From positions 62,001-126,000 of the forward strand of contig NZ_JMLS01000020.1 of the NCBI RefSeq assembly GCF_000686845.1: a DNA stretch of 64,000 bases. Reading direction: 5' to 3'. A model generated the notes under the pieces. That model worked only from the letters and a program-made list of their open reading frames with translations, was not told where the DNA came from and made no database searches. Origin of the DNA: Paenibacillus sp. UNC451MF. GTDB taxonomy: Bacteria > Bacillota > Bacilli > Paenibacillales > NBRC-103111. This document shows positions 28,290 through 36,844 of this stretch, one piece after another. Position 1 is the stretch's first letter; every line of letters starts with the position of its first letter. A program made the position numbers and the translations under genes.

Positions 28290-28660
28290 TTACTGTAGAA
28301 TGGTGACAGGCATCAGTCATAAGAATGATTTACTATCAATGTAAGACCGAATACTGTTTGGAAATGAAGGAAGGCTTCAGCAACTAAATCGACATAATAG
28401 GAGTTGTCCTGATGGTATGACATGAGCGACCTCTTTAGGTTGATTAAGGGTGAACGCCGATTAGAAGATTTATGCGCTTATGGTAGAGCAGCAACGGAAC
28501 GACGAAAATAATCGGATAGAAGCAGAGGCAGGCTACGACTTGATTTTCAAGTCTTAGTCCACCGCGTCCTCTCGGTTCGATGGTGATCCAAACATAACTT
28601 TACAGAAAGTGAGATAATGTGTAAGGAAAGCTTTGGATCGTAGTTAAATAAGTTTTTTCA
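28290..28660. other. Intergenic stretch with no gene
   Basis: No supported coding frame, RNA or repeat was seen between the RRM gene and the stalk-domain remnant. Confidence 0.4.
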
Positions 28661-28900
28661 TTGCGATGCGATCTAAACTTGGATACATCCATACTCTTAA
28701 CTGTTGGACAAGAAATAGCTTATAAAAACAATGCTCCTATAGCTTTAAGCGCTCAGGGACAAATTATCAACGGTAGTACACTAGTTCCTTTACGATTCGT
28801 TGGCGAAGCTCTTGGAGTACTCGTTGGTTGGGATGGTATTACACAAACTGTTTCACTTTCATCATGCTTTTCCATCCAATACCGTGAAGCTTTCTCCTAA
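28661..28900 (+). pseudogene. Copper amine oxidase-like N-terminal (stalk) domain remnant
   Basis: About 60 residues match the PF07833 stalk domain found in Paenibacillus surface proteins, with INGSTLVPLRFVGEALG and GWDGITQTVSL. No signal peptide or ribosome site precedes it. The frame begins inside the domain, so it is a fragment. A good terminator follows, which suggests the end of the original gene is near. Confidence 0.6.
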
Positions 28901-28923
28901 AAAAGGAAAGTAACCGGCAAGAT

Positions 28924-28965
28924 AAAGGCGCAATCTTCGCTACATAGCTGAGATTACGCCTTTTT
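28924..28965 (+). terminator. Rho-independent terminator
   Basis: AAAGGCG.AATCT pairs with AGATT.CGCCTTT, followed by TTTTT. It ends the unit holding the stalk-domain remnant. Confidence 0.75.
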
Positions 28966-29047
28966 GCTATTTAGAGAAAGCAGTCACTGGAGCTTGCCGA
29001 GGTAGGGTAGAGAGAGTAAGTAATCTCCTTGAACTTCCATATTTTTC

Positions 29048-29100
29048 TTGACATGTTAAACGTTTAAGCTTAACCTAATAAGTGTGTTAAACGTTTAACA
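29048..29100 (+). promoter_or_regulatory. Promoter with paired LacI-type operators
   Basis: A TTGACA box at 29048-29053 is followed by a weak -10 (TAACCT). Two palindromes, TGTTAAACGTTTAAGC (29054-29069) and the perfect TGTTAAACGTTTAACA (29085-29100), have centres 31 bases apart. The core AAACGTTT with a central CG is typical of LacI-family operators. The LacI-type gene follows at once, so it probably represses itself. Confidence 0.82.
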
Positions 29101-29119
29101 AAGTGGAGATGAATTGCTT

Positions 29120-30142
29120 ATGAGTAAGACCAAACAAGTCACCATTGTCGATGTAGCGGAATTTGCAGGCGTCTCAATTGCAACCGTTTCCAATGTACTT
29201 AACCGAGGCGGTATTCGTACATCGAAAGAAACGATCCGCAAGGTTGAATTAGCAGCTGATGAACTGGGTTATCGACGAAACATAATGGCAGCGGGGTTAA
29301 GTAGAAAGAAAACATTTGAAATCGGTCTCATTATACCAGGCTTCAAGAGCATCTACGGTACATTAGCGGAGCATTTGCAGCTAGAAGCGCACCATGCCGG
29401 TTACCACTTGACGGTTTTTTCCTCCAACGGACTCAACCCCGACATTGAGCGAAGGCATCTTGAGATATTGTTACAGCGGAGAGTAGACGGTCTCATTTGC
29501 CATGGCTTGGCCATGGGGATGGAGGCTACCAGGTCCATAGTGAATCAAGGAACCCCATTGGTACTGATCAACGGCTGGAGCTGGCCCGAGGACATCTCGA
29601 TCGGTTCCGTTAATTTGGGAATTGCCGGGGCCTGCGAGCAATCATGCAAGGTTCTAATTGAGCGAGGCTGCACTGCGATTTGTTATGTAGGGCACAAAGG
29701 CTCAAAAATAATCGATGAACAGCGGCGGATCGGAGTCGGGGAGGGGATCCGGAAATTTGGAAGCGGTTTACTTCATGAATCTGCAGATATTCAAGAGTTG
29801 GATTATGAGCTTTATTTGACGAGCTTGGAGCAGCGGCATTCGGGGCGGATCGGCATCATTGCCTTTGATGATAATATTGCGCTGAAGCTGCTGTCTGCTG
29901 CGAACAAACTGCAGATTCCTATCCCGGAGCGAATGATGCTGATCGGGGTTAATAACGATTACGTAGCCATTAATAGCTACCCGGGAATTTCGAGTTGGGA
30001 AATACCCTATAGTGATCAAGCACAAGCTGTCATTCGTAAATTGATTAACAAGCTCGAAGGAAAATCCGCGGAAGATGAGGTTCGAGAAATGGAAATGCCT
30101 CTTTCGTTCCTGGAGCGGGATACAACCAAGTTACCGCAATGA
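29120..30142 (+). CDS. LacI family transcriptional regulator
   Basis: This 340-residue repressor has the LacI helix-turn-helix (TIVDVAEFAGVSIATVSNVL) at its N terminus, followed by a periplasmic-binding-protein-like sugar sensor (GLIIPGFKS onward). The start is uncertain: ATG at 29120, or TTG at 29114, which is closer to GTGGAG. Twin operators overlap its promoter. It probably controls the binding protein, SUMF1-like and PL9-like genes downstream, but no copy of its operator was found upstream of them. Confidence 0.93.
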   Translation: MSKTKQVTIVDVAEFAGVSIATVSNVLNRGGIRTSKETIRKVELAADELGYRRNIMAAGLSRKKTFEIGLIIPGFKSIYGTLAEHLQLEAHHAGYHLTVFSSNGLNPDIERRHLEILLQRRVDGLICHGLAMGMEATRSIVNQGTPLVLINGWSWPEDISIGSVNLGIAGACEQSCKVLIERGCTAICYVGHKGSKIIDEQRRIGVGEGIRKFGSGLLHESADIQELDYELYLTSLEQRHSGRIGIIAFDDNIALKLLSAANKLQIPIPERMMLIGVNNDYVAINSYPGISSWEIPYSDQAQAVIRKLINKLEGKSAEDEVREMEMPLSFLERDTTKLPQ

Positions 30143-30315
30143 GTGTAAATTGAAGAGTTCCGAGGGTACTCCTGTGTCCTTGGAGCTTCAGACTTTGATT
30201 CAAAGAATACGCAAAAGGCCTTTTGAATGCGGTTACATTACAAACTGATTGGTGATTTGATGTCTTACGAAGCCAGCACGCTCAAATACCTAAAAAGTTA
30301 TTTAAGGAGGATTCC

Positions 30316-31641
30316 ATGAGACAAAGAAAGAAATGGTCCGTTCGATTGTCATTGATCACGACTTTATCACTTATTGCGGGAGGGTGCAGCAACGGGGTGC
30401 CCAATGAAGGTAAAGCAGAGGAAGCTAAGAAAAATGTGGAGCCGGTAGAGCTTGTATTCTATTCCGTAAGTAAGGATTCTGAGGAGAACTTTAATGAGCG
30501 ATTCGGCAACGCGATTCGCAAAAAATTTCCAAAATATACCATTAAATATATTCAGCGTGTACCGAATAGTACGGATTTACAGCAGCTATTGACGTCCGGA
30601 GCACAAATCGATATTCAGTGGGATTCCATTGCATCGTTCACAAGCTCCGTACTCGACAGCGGAACGGCGTTCGATATGACGGATTTGATTAAGCAGCATA
30701 ACGTAGACTTGAACCGTTTCGAACCGAGCATGATTGATTCATTGAATAAGATGTCCGGCGGGGGACTTTACGGTTTACCGCTTTATAACGACCGAATGGC
30801 CCTCTATTACAATAAAGATCTATTTGATAAGTTTGGAGTACCTTATCCTAAGGATGGAATGACCTGGGATGAAATCATCGAGCTTTCGAATCAAGTGACC
30901 CGGGAGGAAAGCGGTGTTATCTACACGGGCCTATCCCCTTCCCTGAACCAAGTATTCGTTTCCAACCAATTCTCTCTTCCGCTTGTAGATAGCTCTACCA
31001 ATAAAGCTACGATCAATAACGACACCTGGAAAAAAGTCATCGATACCATGCTAATCCGCCCTACGCAAAATAATATATACAAGAAAAAAATTGAGCAATC
31101 AAAAGGTAAGATTCCTGATTCCAACACCTTCGTCAAAGAAAAAACATTAGCAATGTATACAGCCTCTCCTCTGCTACCGGTAGTATTTGCTCAGGATATG
31201 GCTTCGATGAACTGGGATGTCGTTACCTTCCCTACGTTCAAGGAAATGCCGGGCGTCGGCGCACAAGCATATCCCGGAGTGATTTCCGTGACGAAGATGT
31301 CAAAGAATAAAGATGCCGCTATGGAGGTTATCAAGTATCTGACATCCGATGAGTATCAGCTAGAAGCTTCCAAGAACGGTATCATGACCGTTTTGAAGAA
31401 CGAGACGATTCAAAAAACTCTTGGGCAGAATTCAGCGTACAAAGACAAGAATTTCTCGGCGTTCTTCTCCAAATTTCCGGCAATGGCAGAAAAAACAGTG
31501 AGTGAAAGCAAAGCCGGAGTCTTAGGTAAATATACGACAAATGCGATGAAAGTAGTCAATGGAGAGATGGACATCAATACTATGCTTCGTACAACCGAAG
31601 AAGAGGTAAACAATGCACTGCGATCCGCGAGTGCGAAGTAA
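30316..31641 (+). CDS. ABC sugar transporter solute-binding lipoprotein (family copy 4)
   Basis: This 441-residue lipoprotein has a signal peptide ending in IAGGCS (Cys near residue 24). AAGGAGG precedes the ATG. YNKDLFDKFGVPYPKDG shows it belongs to the same family as the copies at 3014, 4362 and 10193, about 20 kb away. It lies between the LacI regulator and a secreted lyase operon. No permease is next to it. It is inferred to capture oligosaccharides released by the lyase downstream. Confidence 0.9.
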   Translation: MRQRKKWSVRLSLITTLSLIAGGCSNGVPNEGKAEEAKKNVEPVELVFYSVSKDSEENFNERFGNAIRKKFPKYTIKYIQRVPNSTDLQQLLTSGAQIDIQWDSIASFTSSVLDSGTAFDMTDLIKQHNVDLNRFEPSMIDSLNKMSGGGLYGLPLYNDRMALYYNKDLFDKFGVPYPKDGMTWDEIIELSNQVTREESGVIYTGLSPSLNQVFVSNQFSLPLVDSSTNKATINNDTWKKVIDTMLIRPTQNNIYKKKIEQSKGKIPDSNTFVKEKTLAMYTASPLLPVVFAQDMASMNWDVVTFPTFKEMPGVGAQAYPGVISVTKMSKNKDAAMEVIKYLTSDEYQLEASKNGIMTVLKNETIQKTLGQNSAYKDKNFSAFFSKFPAMAEKTVSESKAGVLGKYTTNAMKVVNGEMDINTMLRTTEEEVNNALRSASAK

Positions 31642-31689
31642 GAGAGGAGGGGATTTCATTTATGACACCAAAATAATAGGAAGGTGACT

Positions 31690-32508
31690 ATGAAGATTAA
31701 GTTTTCTCTACTAACATTCTTGGCAGTCTTAGGCATAGCGGGTGCCGGTCTAATTTTTTTCAGCAATCAAAAGTCTGAACAAACACGCCATGCAGCAAAT
31801 CTACCTAAAGCAGTAAGCATTGATATCGGGCATGGCATAAACATGGAGTTAGTTCTTATTAATCCAGGATTGTTAACAATGGGATCTTCTTTAATCACAG
31901 GAGAGGGGGATGAGGCTCCGGAACACAAGGTCACGATCACTAAACCATTTTATCTAGGAAAATATGAGGTAACCCAGGAACAATGGGAAGAGCTTATGGA
32001 AGCCAATCCAAGTAAATTCAAAGGTGATAAACGACCTGTAGACACTGTTAGCTGGGATGACTCTCAACTTTTTCTGAAAAAGCTTCAAGACAAGACTGGA
32101 AGTAAGTTTACCATGCCAACGGAAGCACGATGGGAATTTGCGGCACGTGCGGGTACAAGTACTCGATGGGACTTTGGTAATGATGAATCCATTCTAGGTG
32201 ATTATGCCTGGTTTCAGGATAATGCCAATGCGGCTACTCATCCGGTAGGTCAGAAGAAGCCGAACGCATGGGGACTATACGATATGTACGGAAACGTTCA
32301 GGAGTGGTGTAATGACTGGTATGCAACCCCATATCCTAAAGGTGATGTTTCTGATCCGCAAGGTCCAAATTCAGGCGATTCACGCGTATTACGCGGAGGA
32401 GCTTGGGGAGACGACCCATCCATGGTTCGTTCAGCCTATCGTAACGCTTCCGGAACAGATGCAAAGACTCCCGGCATAGGTGTGAGGGTTGTAATGGTCA
32501 TAGATTAA
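31690..32508 (+). CDS. Secreted SUMF1-fold protein lacking the FGE cysteines
   Basis: This 272-residue protein has an N-terminal hydrophobic anchor (residues 4-22) and a formylglycine-generating-enzyme-like domain: LGKYEVTQEQWEELM, RPVDTVSWDD, MPTEARWEFAARAG and GNVQEWCNDW. True FGEs use two cysteines near the C terminus. Here the stretch after RVLRGGAWGDD contains none, and GFR is replaced by GVR. It is unlikely to activate the sulfatases, which are also cytoplasmic. Other SUMF1 proteins act as C-type-lectin-like binding modules or in other modifications. The start at 31690 follows AGGAAGG. The gene precedes the lyase by 17 bases. Confidence 0.8.
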   Translation: MKIKFSLLTFLAVLGIAGAGLIFFSNQKSEQTRHAANLPKAVSIDIGHGINMELVLINPGLLTMGSSLITGEGDEAPEHKVTITKPFYLGKYEVTQEQWEELMEANPSKFKGDKRPVDTVSWDDSQLFLKKLQDKTGSKFTMPTEARWEFAARAGTSTRWDFGNDESILGDYAWFQDNANAATHPVGQKKPNAWGLYDMYGNVQEWCNDWYATPYPKGDVSDPQGPNSGDSRVLRGGAWGDDPSMVRSAYRNASGTDAKTPGIGVRVVMVID

Positions 32509-32525
32509 AAAGGAGTGAGTTAATT

Positions 32526-34547
32526 ATGGAAACATCAATTAAATCTATGTTTTTTTCTATGAGTCAAATTTGTAAAATTGGTGTCGCTACGATAACGATT
32601 AGTTTAGCTGCATTATTTGTTATATCAACCTCAGTATTTGCTGCAAGTTATTACATTTCTCCAACGGGAAGTGATAGCAGTTCGGGAACGGAAATCGCTC
32701 CGTTTAAAAGCATCACTAGAGCGCAATCAGCAGCGTCCTCTGGGGATACCGTATATATTCGCGGAGGCGTTTATGATGATTTTGAAATTGCCAATACCGA
32801 TAGTAACTATAACTATGTACATGATATTACTAAGAGCGGGATTACCTATGAAGCTTATCCTGGTGAAAGGCCAGTTTTTGATTTCAAAAATGTCCCGACG
32901 AATCTGCGTGTGGCTGCTTTTCGTGTAGCGGATAAAGTAACGGGTATCAAATTTAAAGGATTTGATGTGATAGGGGTAAAAGTAGGCAATCAAAAGCAAT
33001 CCGAGGTTTTTAGAGTTATCGGTCAAGCCGATTTTGAGAATGTAGCTGCTCATGATAATGAAGCGAATGGTTTTTATTTTACTACAAGAGGTACAGGAAC
33101 TGTTCTTAATTGTGATTCGTACAACAATATTGGACCAACGGATACATCGGCTGGAAATACAGATGGTTTTGGTGCTCATGCAGGTCCCGTTTCGTTCATT
33201 AACTCCCGTGCATGGAATAACAGTGATGATGGATTTGACAGCATCAGTTCGAGTGCGTCGGTAGTCTATGACCATTCCTGGTCCTTCAATCATAGGGGAA
33301 ATCAGGATGGGAAAGGCGATAAAAATGGCTTTAAAGTCGGCGGATATACTACCAGAACAGAAGGACTTCCTAATCCGCTGCCCGTTCATACCGTTAAATA
33401 TTCTTTATCTGTTAATAACGGAGGCGCTGGCTTTTATGCTAATCATCAGCCGGGTCAAGCAGCTAACTGGACTAATAACACTGCCTATAAAAACAGTAGA
33501 GCCAACTTCGATATGCTGGAGCGAGTGAGTCCGACTCAAGTCGGTGACATCCCCGGTTACAGAGAAGTATTGCATTATAATGTTGCTTATGCTGGCAAGG
33601 CAATTATAAATGATAACAATCCTGCGGAAAATGTAACGAATAATTCTTGGACCATAAATGGCGGTCTTAACATCACGGATGCAGATTTTGTAAGTTTGGA
33701 TATGGCCCAATTATCTGCACCCAGAAAAGCAGACGGAAGCTTGCCTGATGTGACTTTTATGCGTCCGGTAAATACCAGTCCTCTATACACATACAAATTA
33801 GGTTATCTTGCTGACAACGATACAATCGCACCTGTAACGATGGATAATGCACCGAAGGCTCCGACAAACCAGGATACTACAATTGACTTCAACGCTGTAG
33901 ACAACGACTCCGGAGTAGCGGTAACCTATTATTCGGTAGACGGAAACACTGCACAAGCGGGGAGTTCCGTTAACATTACAACCGAAGGGGCACATTCGAT
34001 CGTTTATTGGAGCGTAGATAATGCCGGCAATGTGGAAAAGGCAAAAACGGTCGTCTTCACTCTGGATAAGACGGCTCCGGTGATCACAGTATCCGGTGTG
34101 GTGTACGGTACGGTTGACGATTCCCTTGATATTTCGCCGGTTTTGTCGATTAGCGATAACTTGTCGGGGGTTGATAACAGCAAGACGATGATAACTCTTG
34201 ATGCGAATGAAGTACAACAAGGCGTGACAGTACCGCTTTATACGCTACCTCTTGGTTCCCACCAATTAGTCGTGAGTTCAAGCGATCTGGCAGGGAACGT
34301 AAGCAGCCAAACGGTGACGTTCCAGACAACGACAAGCATCCAAGCATTGCACACATTGATCGAGCGCTTTAGAAATGAAGGTTGGATTGATAACTCAGGC
34401 ATTGCAAACAGCTTAAGGAGCAAATTGACTGCCGGCAGCCTAGCTGCTTTTGTGAACCAAGTCAAGGCACAAAAAGGCAAGCATATATCAGCCCAATATG
34501 CAGATTATCTCATCCGGGATGCCGAATTCCTGTTATCTCGAAAATAA
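32526..34547 (+). CDS. Secreted PL9-like polysaccharide lyase with Ig-like and FIMAH domains
   Basis: This 673-residue protein has a signal peptide cleaved near Ala39 and then a right-handed beta-helix starting YYISPTGSDSSSGTE. It resembles pectate lyase family 9. SDDGFD gives Asp234, Asp235 and Asp238, and NGFKVGG gives Lys270. This matches the calcium-binding Asp cluster and catalytic Lys of Pel9A (Asp233/234/237, Lys273). Residues ~430-600 hold Ig-like modules. Residues ~604-673 match the FIMAH domain (LIERFRNEGWID, VNQVKAQKGKHIS). AAGGAGTGAG precedes the ATG. It probably beta-eliminates a uronic-acid polysaccharide outside the cell. Confidence 0.88.
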   Translation: METSIKSMFFSMSQICKIGVATITISLAALFVISTSVFAASYYISPTGSDSSSGTEIAPFKSITRAQSAASSGDTVYIRGGVYDDFEIANTDSNYNYVHDITKSGITYEAYPGERPVFDFKNVPTNLRVAAFRVADKVTGIKFKGFDVIGVKVGNQKQSEVFRVIGQADFENVAAHDNEANGFYFTTRGTGTVLNCDSYNNIGPTDTSAGNTDGFGAHAGPVSFINSRAWNNSDDGFDSISSSASVVYDHSWSFNHRGNQDGKGDKNGFKVGGYTTRTEGLPNPLPVHTVKYSLSVNNGGAGFYANHQPGQAANWTNNTAYKNSRANFDMLERVSPTQVGDIPGYREVLHYNVAYAGKAIINDNNPAENVTNNSWTINGGLNITDADFVSLDMAQLSAPRKADGSLPDVTFMRPVNTSPLYTYKLGYLADNDTIAPVTMDNAPKAPTNQDTTIDFNAVDNDSGVAVTYYSVDGNTAQAGSSVNITTEGAHSIVYWSVDNAGNVEKAKTVVFTLDKTAPVITVSGVVYGTVDDSLDISPVLSISDNLSGVDNSKTMITLDANEVQQGVTVPLYTLPLGSHQLVVSSSDLAGNVSSQTVTFQTTTSIQALHTLIERFRNEGWIDNSGIANSLRSKLTAGSLAAFVNQVKAQKGKHISAQYADYLIRDAEFLLSRK

Positions 34548-34571
34548 ACGCGTGAATTGGAGGAACAGAGC

Positions 34572-34892
34572 ATGATTCATGACACGACGAATCGAGATCA
34601 ATGGTTAGAGTAGATGCTGCGAATGGGCAAGCCGGTGCTGGAAGCTTTAGCCGAGCGCAGGCTAAAGGAGCGGATGCCCGTTCAAGGCAGGGCTGATCGA
34701 AGCGAGTATACTTATTTGGAAGCACTAGGACGATTGCTGTCTGGGATGGCTCCTTGGTTGGAGTTGACCGGCTTGTCCGGAGAGGCAGGAACACCGCAGT
34801 ATCCATTTTGGCATGGAGAAGCAGACTTGACCTCCAAGAAGGCGTGGGCAGGCAAGCCGTTCTTGATTGACAAGCACTTAAGGGAGAGTTAG
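34572..34892 (+). pseudogene. DUF2264 N-terminal remnant
   Basis: The frame starts MIHDTTNRDQWLE, meets an in-frame TAG at 34611-34613, then continues through MLRMGKPVLEALAE and YTYLEALGRLLSGMAPWLEL to a stop at 34892. This matches the start of DUF2264 proteins, which are about 600 residues long and common in polysaccharide loci. Only about 100 residues remain, with a nonsense mutation. It is inactive. Confidence 0.72.
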
Positions 34893-34981
34893 CTTTAATG
34901 GTTCGAGTAATTTAACGAAGGGTACAATAGCGCAGCGGTGGAACCGATCCATCGCTTGTTTGTTTTTGGTGTTATTGAAAC

Positions 34982-35002
34982 AGCCCCAAAAGGGGCTTAT
35001 TT
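34982..35002 (+). terminator. Terminator hairpin
   Basis: AGCCCC-AAAA-GGGGCT is a perfect six-base stem followed by TATTT. It lies downstream of the DUF2264 remnant. Confidence 0.6.
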
Positions 35003-35003
35003 C

Positions 35004-35038
35004 GCATACACATTTACATTTTGTGTAAATGTGTATGC
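35004..35038. repeat. 35-base perfect inverted repeat
   Basis: GCATACACATTTACA (35004-35018) and its exact complement (35024-35038) flank TTTTG. No gene is adjacent on the right until the sigma-K remnant. It could be an operator or a hairpin. Confidence 0.75.
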
Positions 35039-35292
35039 AGTAAGTAGAAATATTGATCAAGTACACTAGAATAATAAAAAATGGAGGGGTTTTCCCCCGC
35101 ATTGACGTGCACTGTTCAACATACAATTGAATTGTAAGGATACCGGAATAACCATTATCGTAATGTGCAAAGAAAAAATATCAAACTGAAAATTTAGGTC
35201 TACGGTATTAGTATGCCAAATCCGCAAATTGCATAGGTAAATTGGCAAACAGTTTAAGAAGCTTTCAAAATTAAATCGTTTCGTGTTCATAT
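35039..35292. other. Intergenic stretch with no gene
   Basis: No supported coding frame or RNA was seen between the inverted repeat and the sigma-K remnant. Confidence 0.35.
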
Positions 35293-35612
35293 GTATCCCT
35301 TCATGACCCCATTGGTACGGACAAGGAGGGGAATGAAATTACGCTTATAGATATTCTCGGTACAGAAGCCGATGATGTCGTAGATAAAGTGCAGTTGAAA
35401 ATTGAAAATCGAAAATTTACAAAAATTTGGATAACCTCGATCATTGAGAGAAAGAAGTGGCAGTAGGCCGCTTTGATTTGGAGCACGGCGTAGAAGAGCG
35501 GACTCAGCGGGAAATAGCCAAAGAGCTGGGGATTTCACGCAGCTATGTTTCACGGATTGAGAAGAGGGCGCTGATGAAGCTATATCATGAGTTTTATAAG
35601 GCGAAGCGTTGA
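35293..35612 (+). pseudogene. Sigma-K C-terminal remnant
   Basis: Two frames together read as the last 105 residues of the mother-cell sporulation factor sigma-[32 protein letters not shown], then after a one-base frame change, [15 protein letters not shown] and [18 protein letters not shown]. The final helix-turn-helix is region 4, which binds the -35 element. A stop replaces a Glu/Arg codon near 35445. There is no ribosome site and the N-terminal half is absent. In B. subtilis the C-terminal half is a separate gene until skin excision, but the frame change and stop here argue for a dead copy. Confidence 0.8.
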
Positions 35613-35667
35613 GGTTGATGGGTCGCATACTTCATTTATTTGGGTCCAGATAATGGAGGCGAAAGGA

Positions 35668-36342
35668 ATGACCTTAATCCAGATCGAACATGTGAGTAAA
35701 AATTATGTTATGGGTGGAGAAACGATTCGTGCCTTGGATGATATTTCTTTAGAGATTGATCATGGCGAGTTCGTGGCGATCATGGGCCCGTCAGGTTCGG
35801 GTAAATCTACGTTGATGAATATCATTGGCTGCTTGGATATTGCAGATTATGGAGATTATGTACTAGATGGGAAGGCAATTAATCAGCTGAAGGATGCTCA
35901 GTTGGCTGAGATAAGGAATCAGAAGATCGGATTTGTTTTTCAAAGCTTCAATCTGCTGCCAGGGTTAAATGCTTACCAGAACGTCGAACTGCCACTAATT
36001 TATCGGGGGATGAGCAAGAAGGAGCGGGAACCGCTTGTCATGAAGGCGTTGGAAGCGGTGGAACTGGTGGATCGCAGGCGTCATCTGCCCTCGGAGCTGT
36101 CCGGCGGGCAGCAGCAGAGGGTTGCAATTGCCCGGACACTGGCAGGTGATCCGGCGATTATTTTAGCGGATGAGCCGACAGGGGCGCTGGATTCGAACAC
36201 GGGTGTGGAGATATTGAACATCTTCAAGAGATTGAATAAGCAAGGCAGGACGATCGTTTTGATTACACATGATCTGGCGGTTGCTCGGGAGGCCAAGCGG
36301 ATTATTCAGTTTAGGGATGGGCGGTTGAGTGAAGTTGGATAG
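35668..36342 (+). CDS. ABC transporter ATP-binding protein, MacB/LolD type
   Basis: This 224-residue ATPase is complete: Walker A GPSGSGKS, Q-loop FVFQSFNLLPG, signature LSGGQQQRVAIAR, Walker B IILADEPTGALD and a switch His in LITHDL. The MacB/LolD group powers export of peptides or lipoproteins, or mechanotransmission across membranes. The start at 35668 is eight bases from GGAGG. Upstream in-frame codons belong to the sigma-K remnant overlap. No FtsX-type permease or adaptor lies beside it, so it is an orphan. Confidence 0.88.
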   Translation: MTLIQIEHVSKNYVMGGETIRALDDISLEIDHGEFVAIMGPSGSGKSTLMNIIGCLDIADYGDYVLDGKAINQLKDAQLAEIRNQKIGFVFQSFNLLPGLNAYQNVELPLIYRGMSKKEREPLVMKALEAVELVDRRRHLPSELSGGQQQRVAIARTLAGDPAIILADEPTGALDSNTGVEILNIFKRLNKQGRTIVLITHDLAVAREAKRIIQFRDGRLSEVG

Positions 36343-36354
36343 GTGGATGTAGGG

Positions 36355-36390
36355 ACCGGGACTCCGATGGAGTGCCGGTTTTGTTGTTTT
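36355..36390 (+). terminator. Terminator of the orphan ATPase gene
   Basis: ACCGG.ACTCC pairs with GGAGT.CCGGT around GAT (36355-36379), followed by a T-rich tail. It begins 13 bases after the ATPase stop. Confidence 0.75.
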
Positions 36391-36523
36391 TCCGCATGAA
36401 ACATCTCGATGTATGTCTTGCTCTCGGCGGAATCTCGATCTGTGCATTCGGATAGCTCGGAATTGAGAATTTTCAGCACGAACATTCCTACAGATCGTCT
36501 TATCGTGATTTTTTATCGTGCAA

Positions 36524-36748
36524 TATGACTTTTTGCATCATAGCGGAGAAATGAATCAAGGTCTAAATAGCGGAAAAACGGCACTTGTAACACCAATTTG
36601 GATATTCAAATGTTCAAAAAAGCTATGCTATGCTCCTCGTGTAAGACAAACCAATGACATGGGAGGATTTATTCGATGAAATAATAATTGAGGATTATTG
36701 CAATAACGGGTTCATTATTAGTACCATCCATTGTGCTTAGCGGTTGTG
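36524..36748 (+). repeat. Decayed copy of a transporter-gene promoter region
   Basis: This block is nearly the same as 41932-42147, which includes the promoter, ribosome site and first codons of the binding-protein gene at 42074. Shared pieces include ATGACTTTTTGCATCATAGC, a second GCGGAAAAACGG, ATCCTCGTGTAAG-like sequence and GGGAGGATTTATTCGATGAA. It contains two copies of ATAGCGGA spaced 31 bases apart. Confidence 0.85.
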
Positions 36749-36811
36749 ATGAATTCACTGATTGTTATGTAAACGCATACACTTGCAAGAAAACAGGCAT
36801 TAAAGGGTAGT
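36676..36811 (+). pseudogene. Lipoprotein (binding-protein) N-terminal remnant
   Basis: ATG-AAA is followed at once by two stop codons. The frame then reads LRIIAITGSLLVPSIVLSGC, matching the signal peptide and lipobox of the protein at 42074. Nothing of the mature domain survives: the frame ends at about 36811. It is a dead duplicate. A 40-codon peptide could still be made from TTG at 36688, but there is no sign that it matters. Confidence 0.7.
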
Positions 36812-36844
36812 TTTTATTAACAATAGGAAAGGACGTGACCCAGC

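Noticed and set aside
28520-28600. Possible tRNA-like sequence (ACTTGATTTTCAAGTC stem and GGTTCGAT)
   Set aside because: The loop lacks a proper T33-anticodon arrangement and no acceptor stem pairs, so it is not a tRNA.
32727-33389. Minus-strand open frame of 220 codons
   Set aside because: It is antisense to the PL9-like beta-helix, has no ribosome site and no protein-like motifs.
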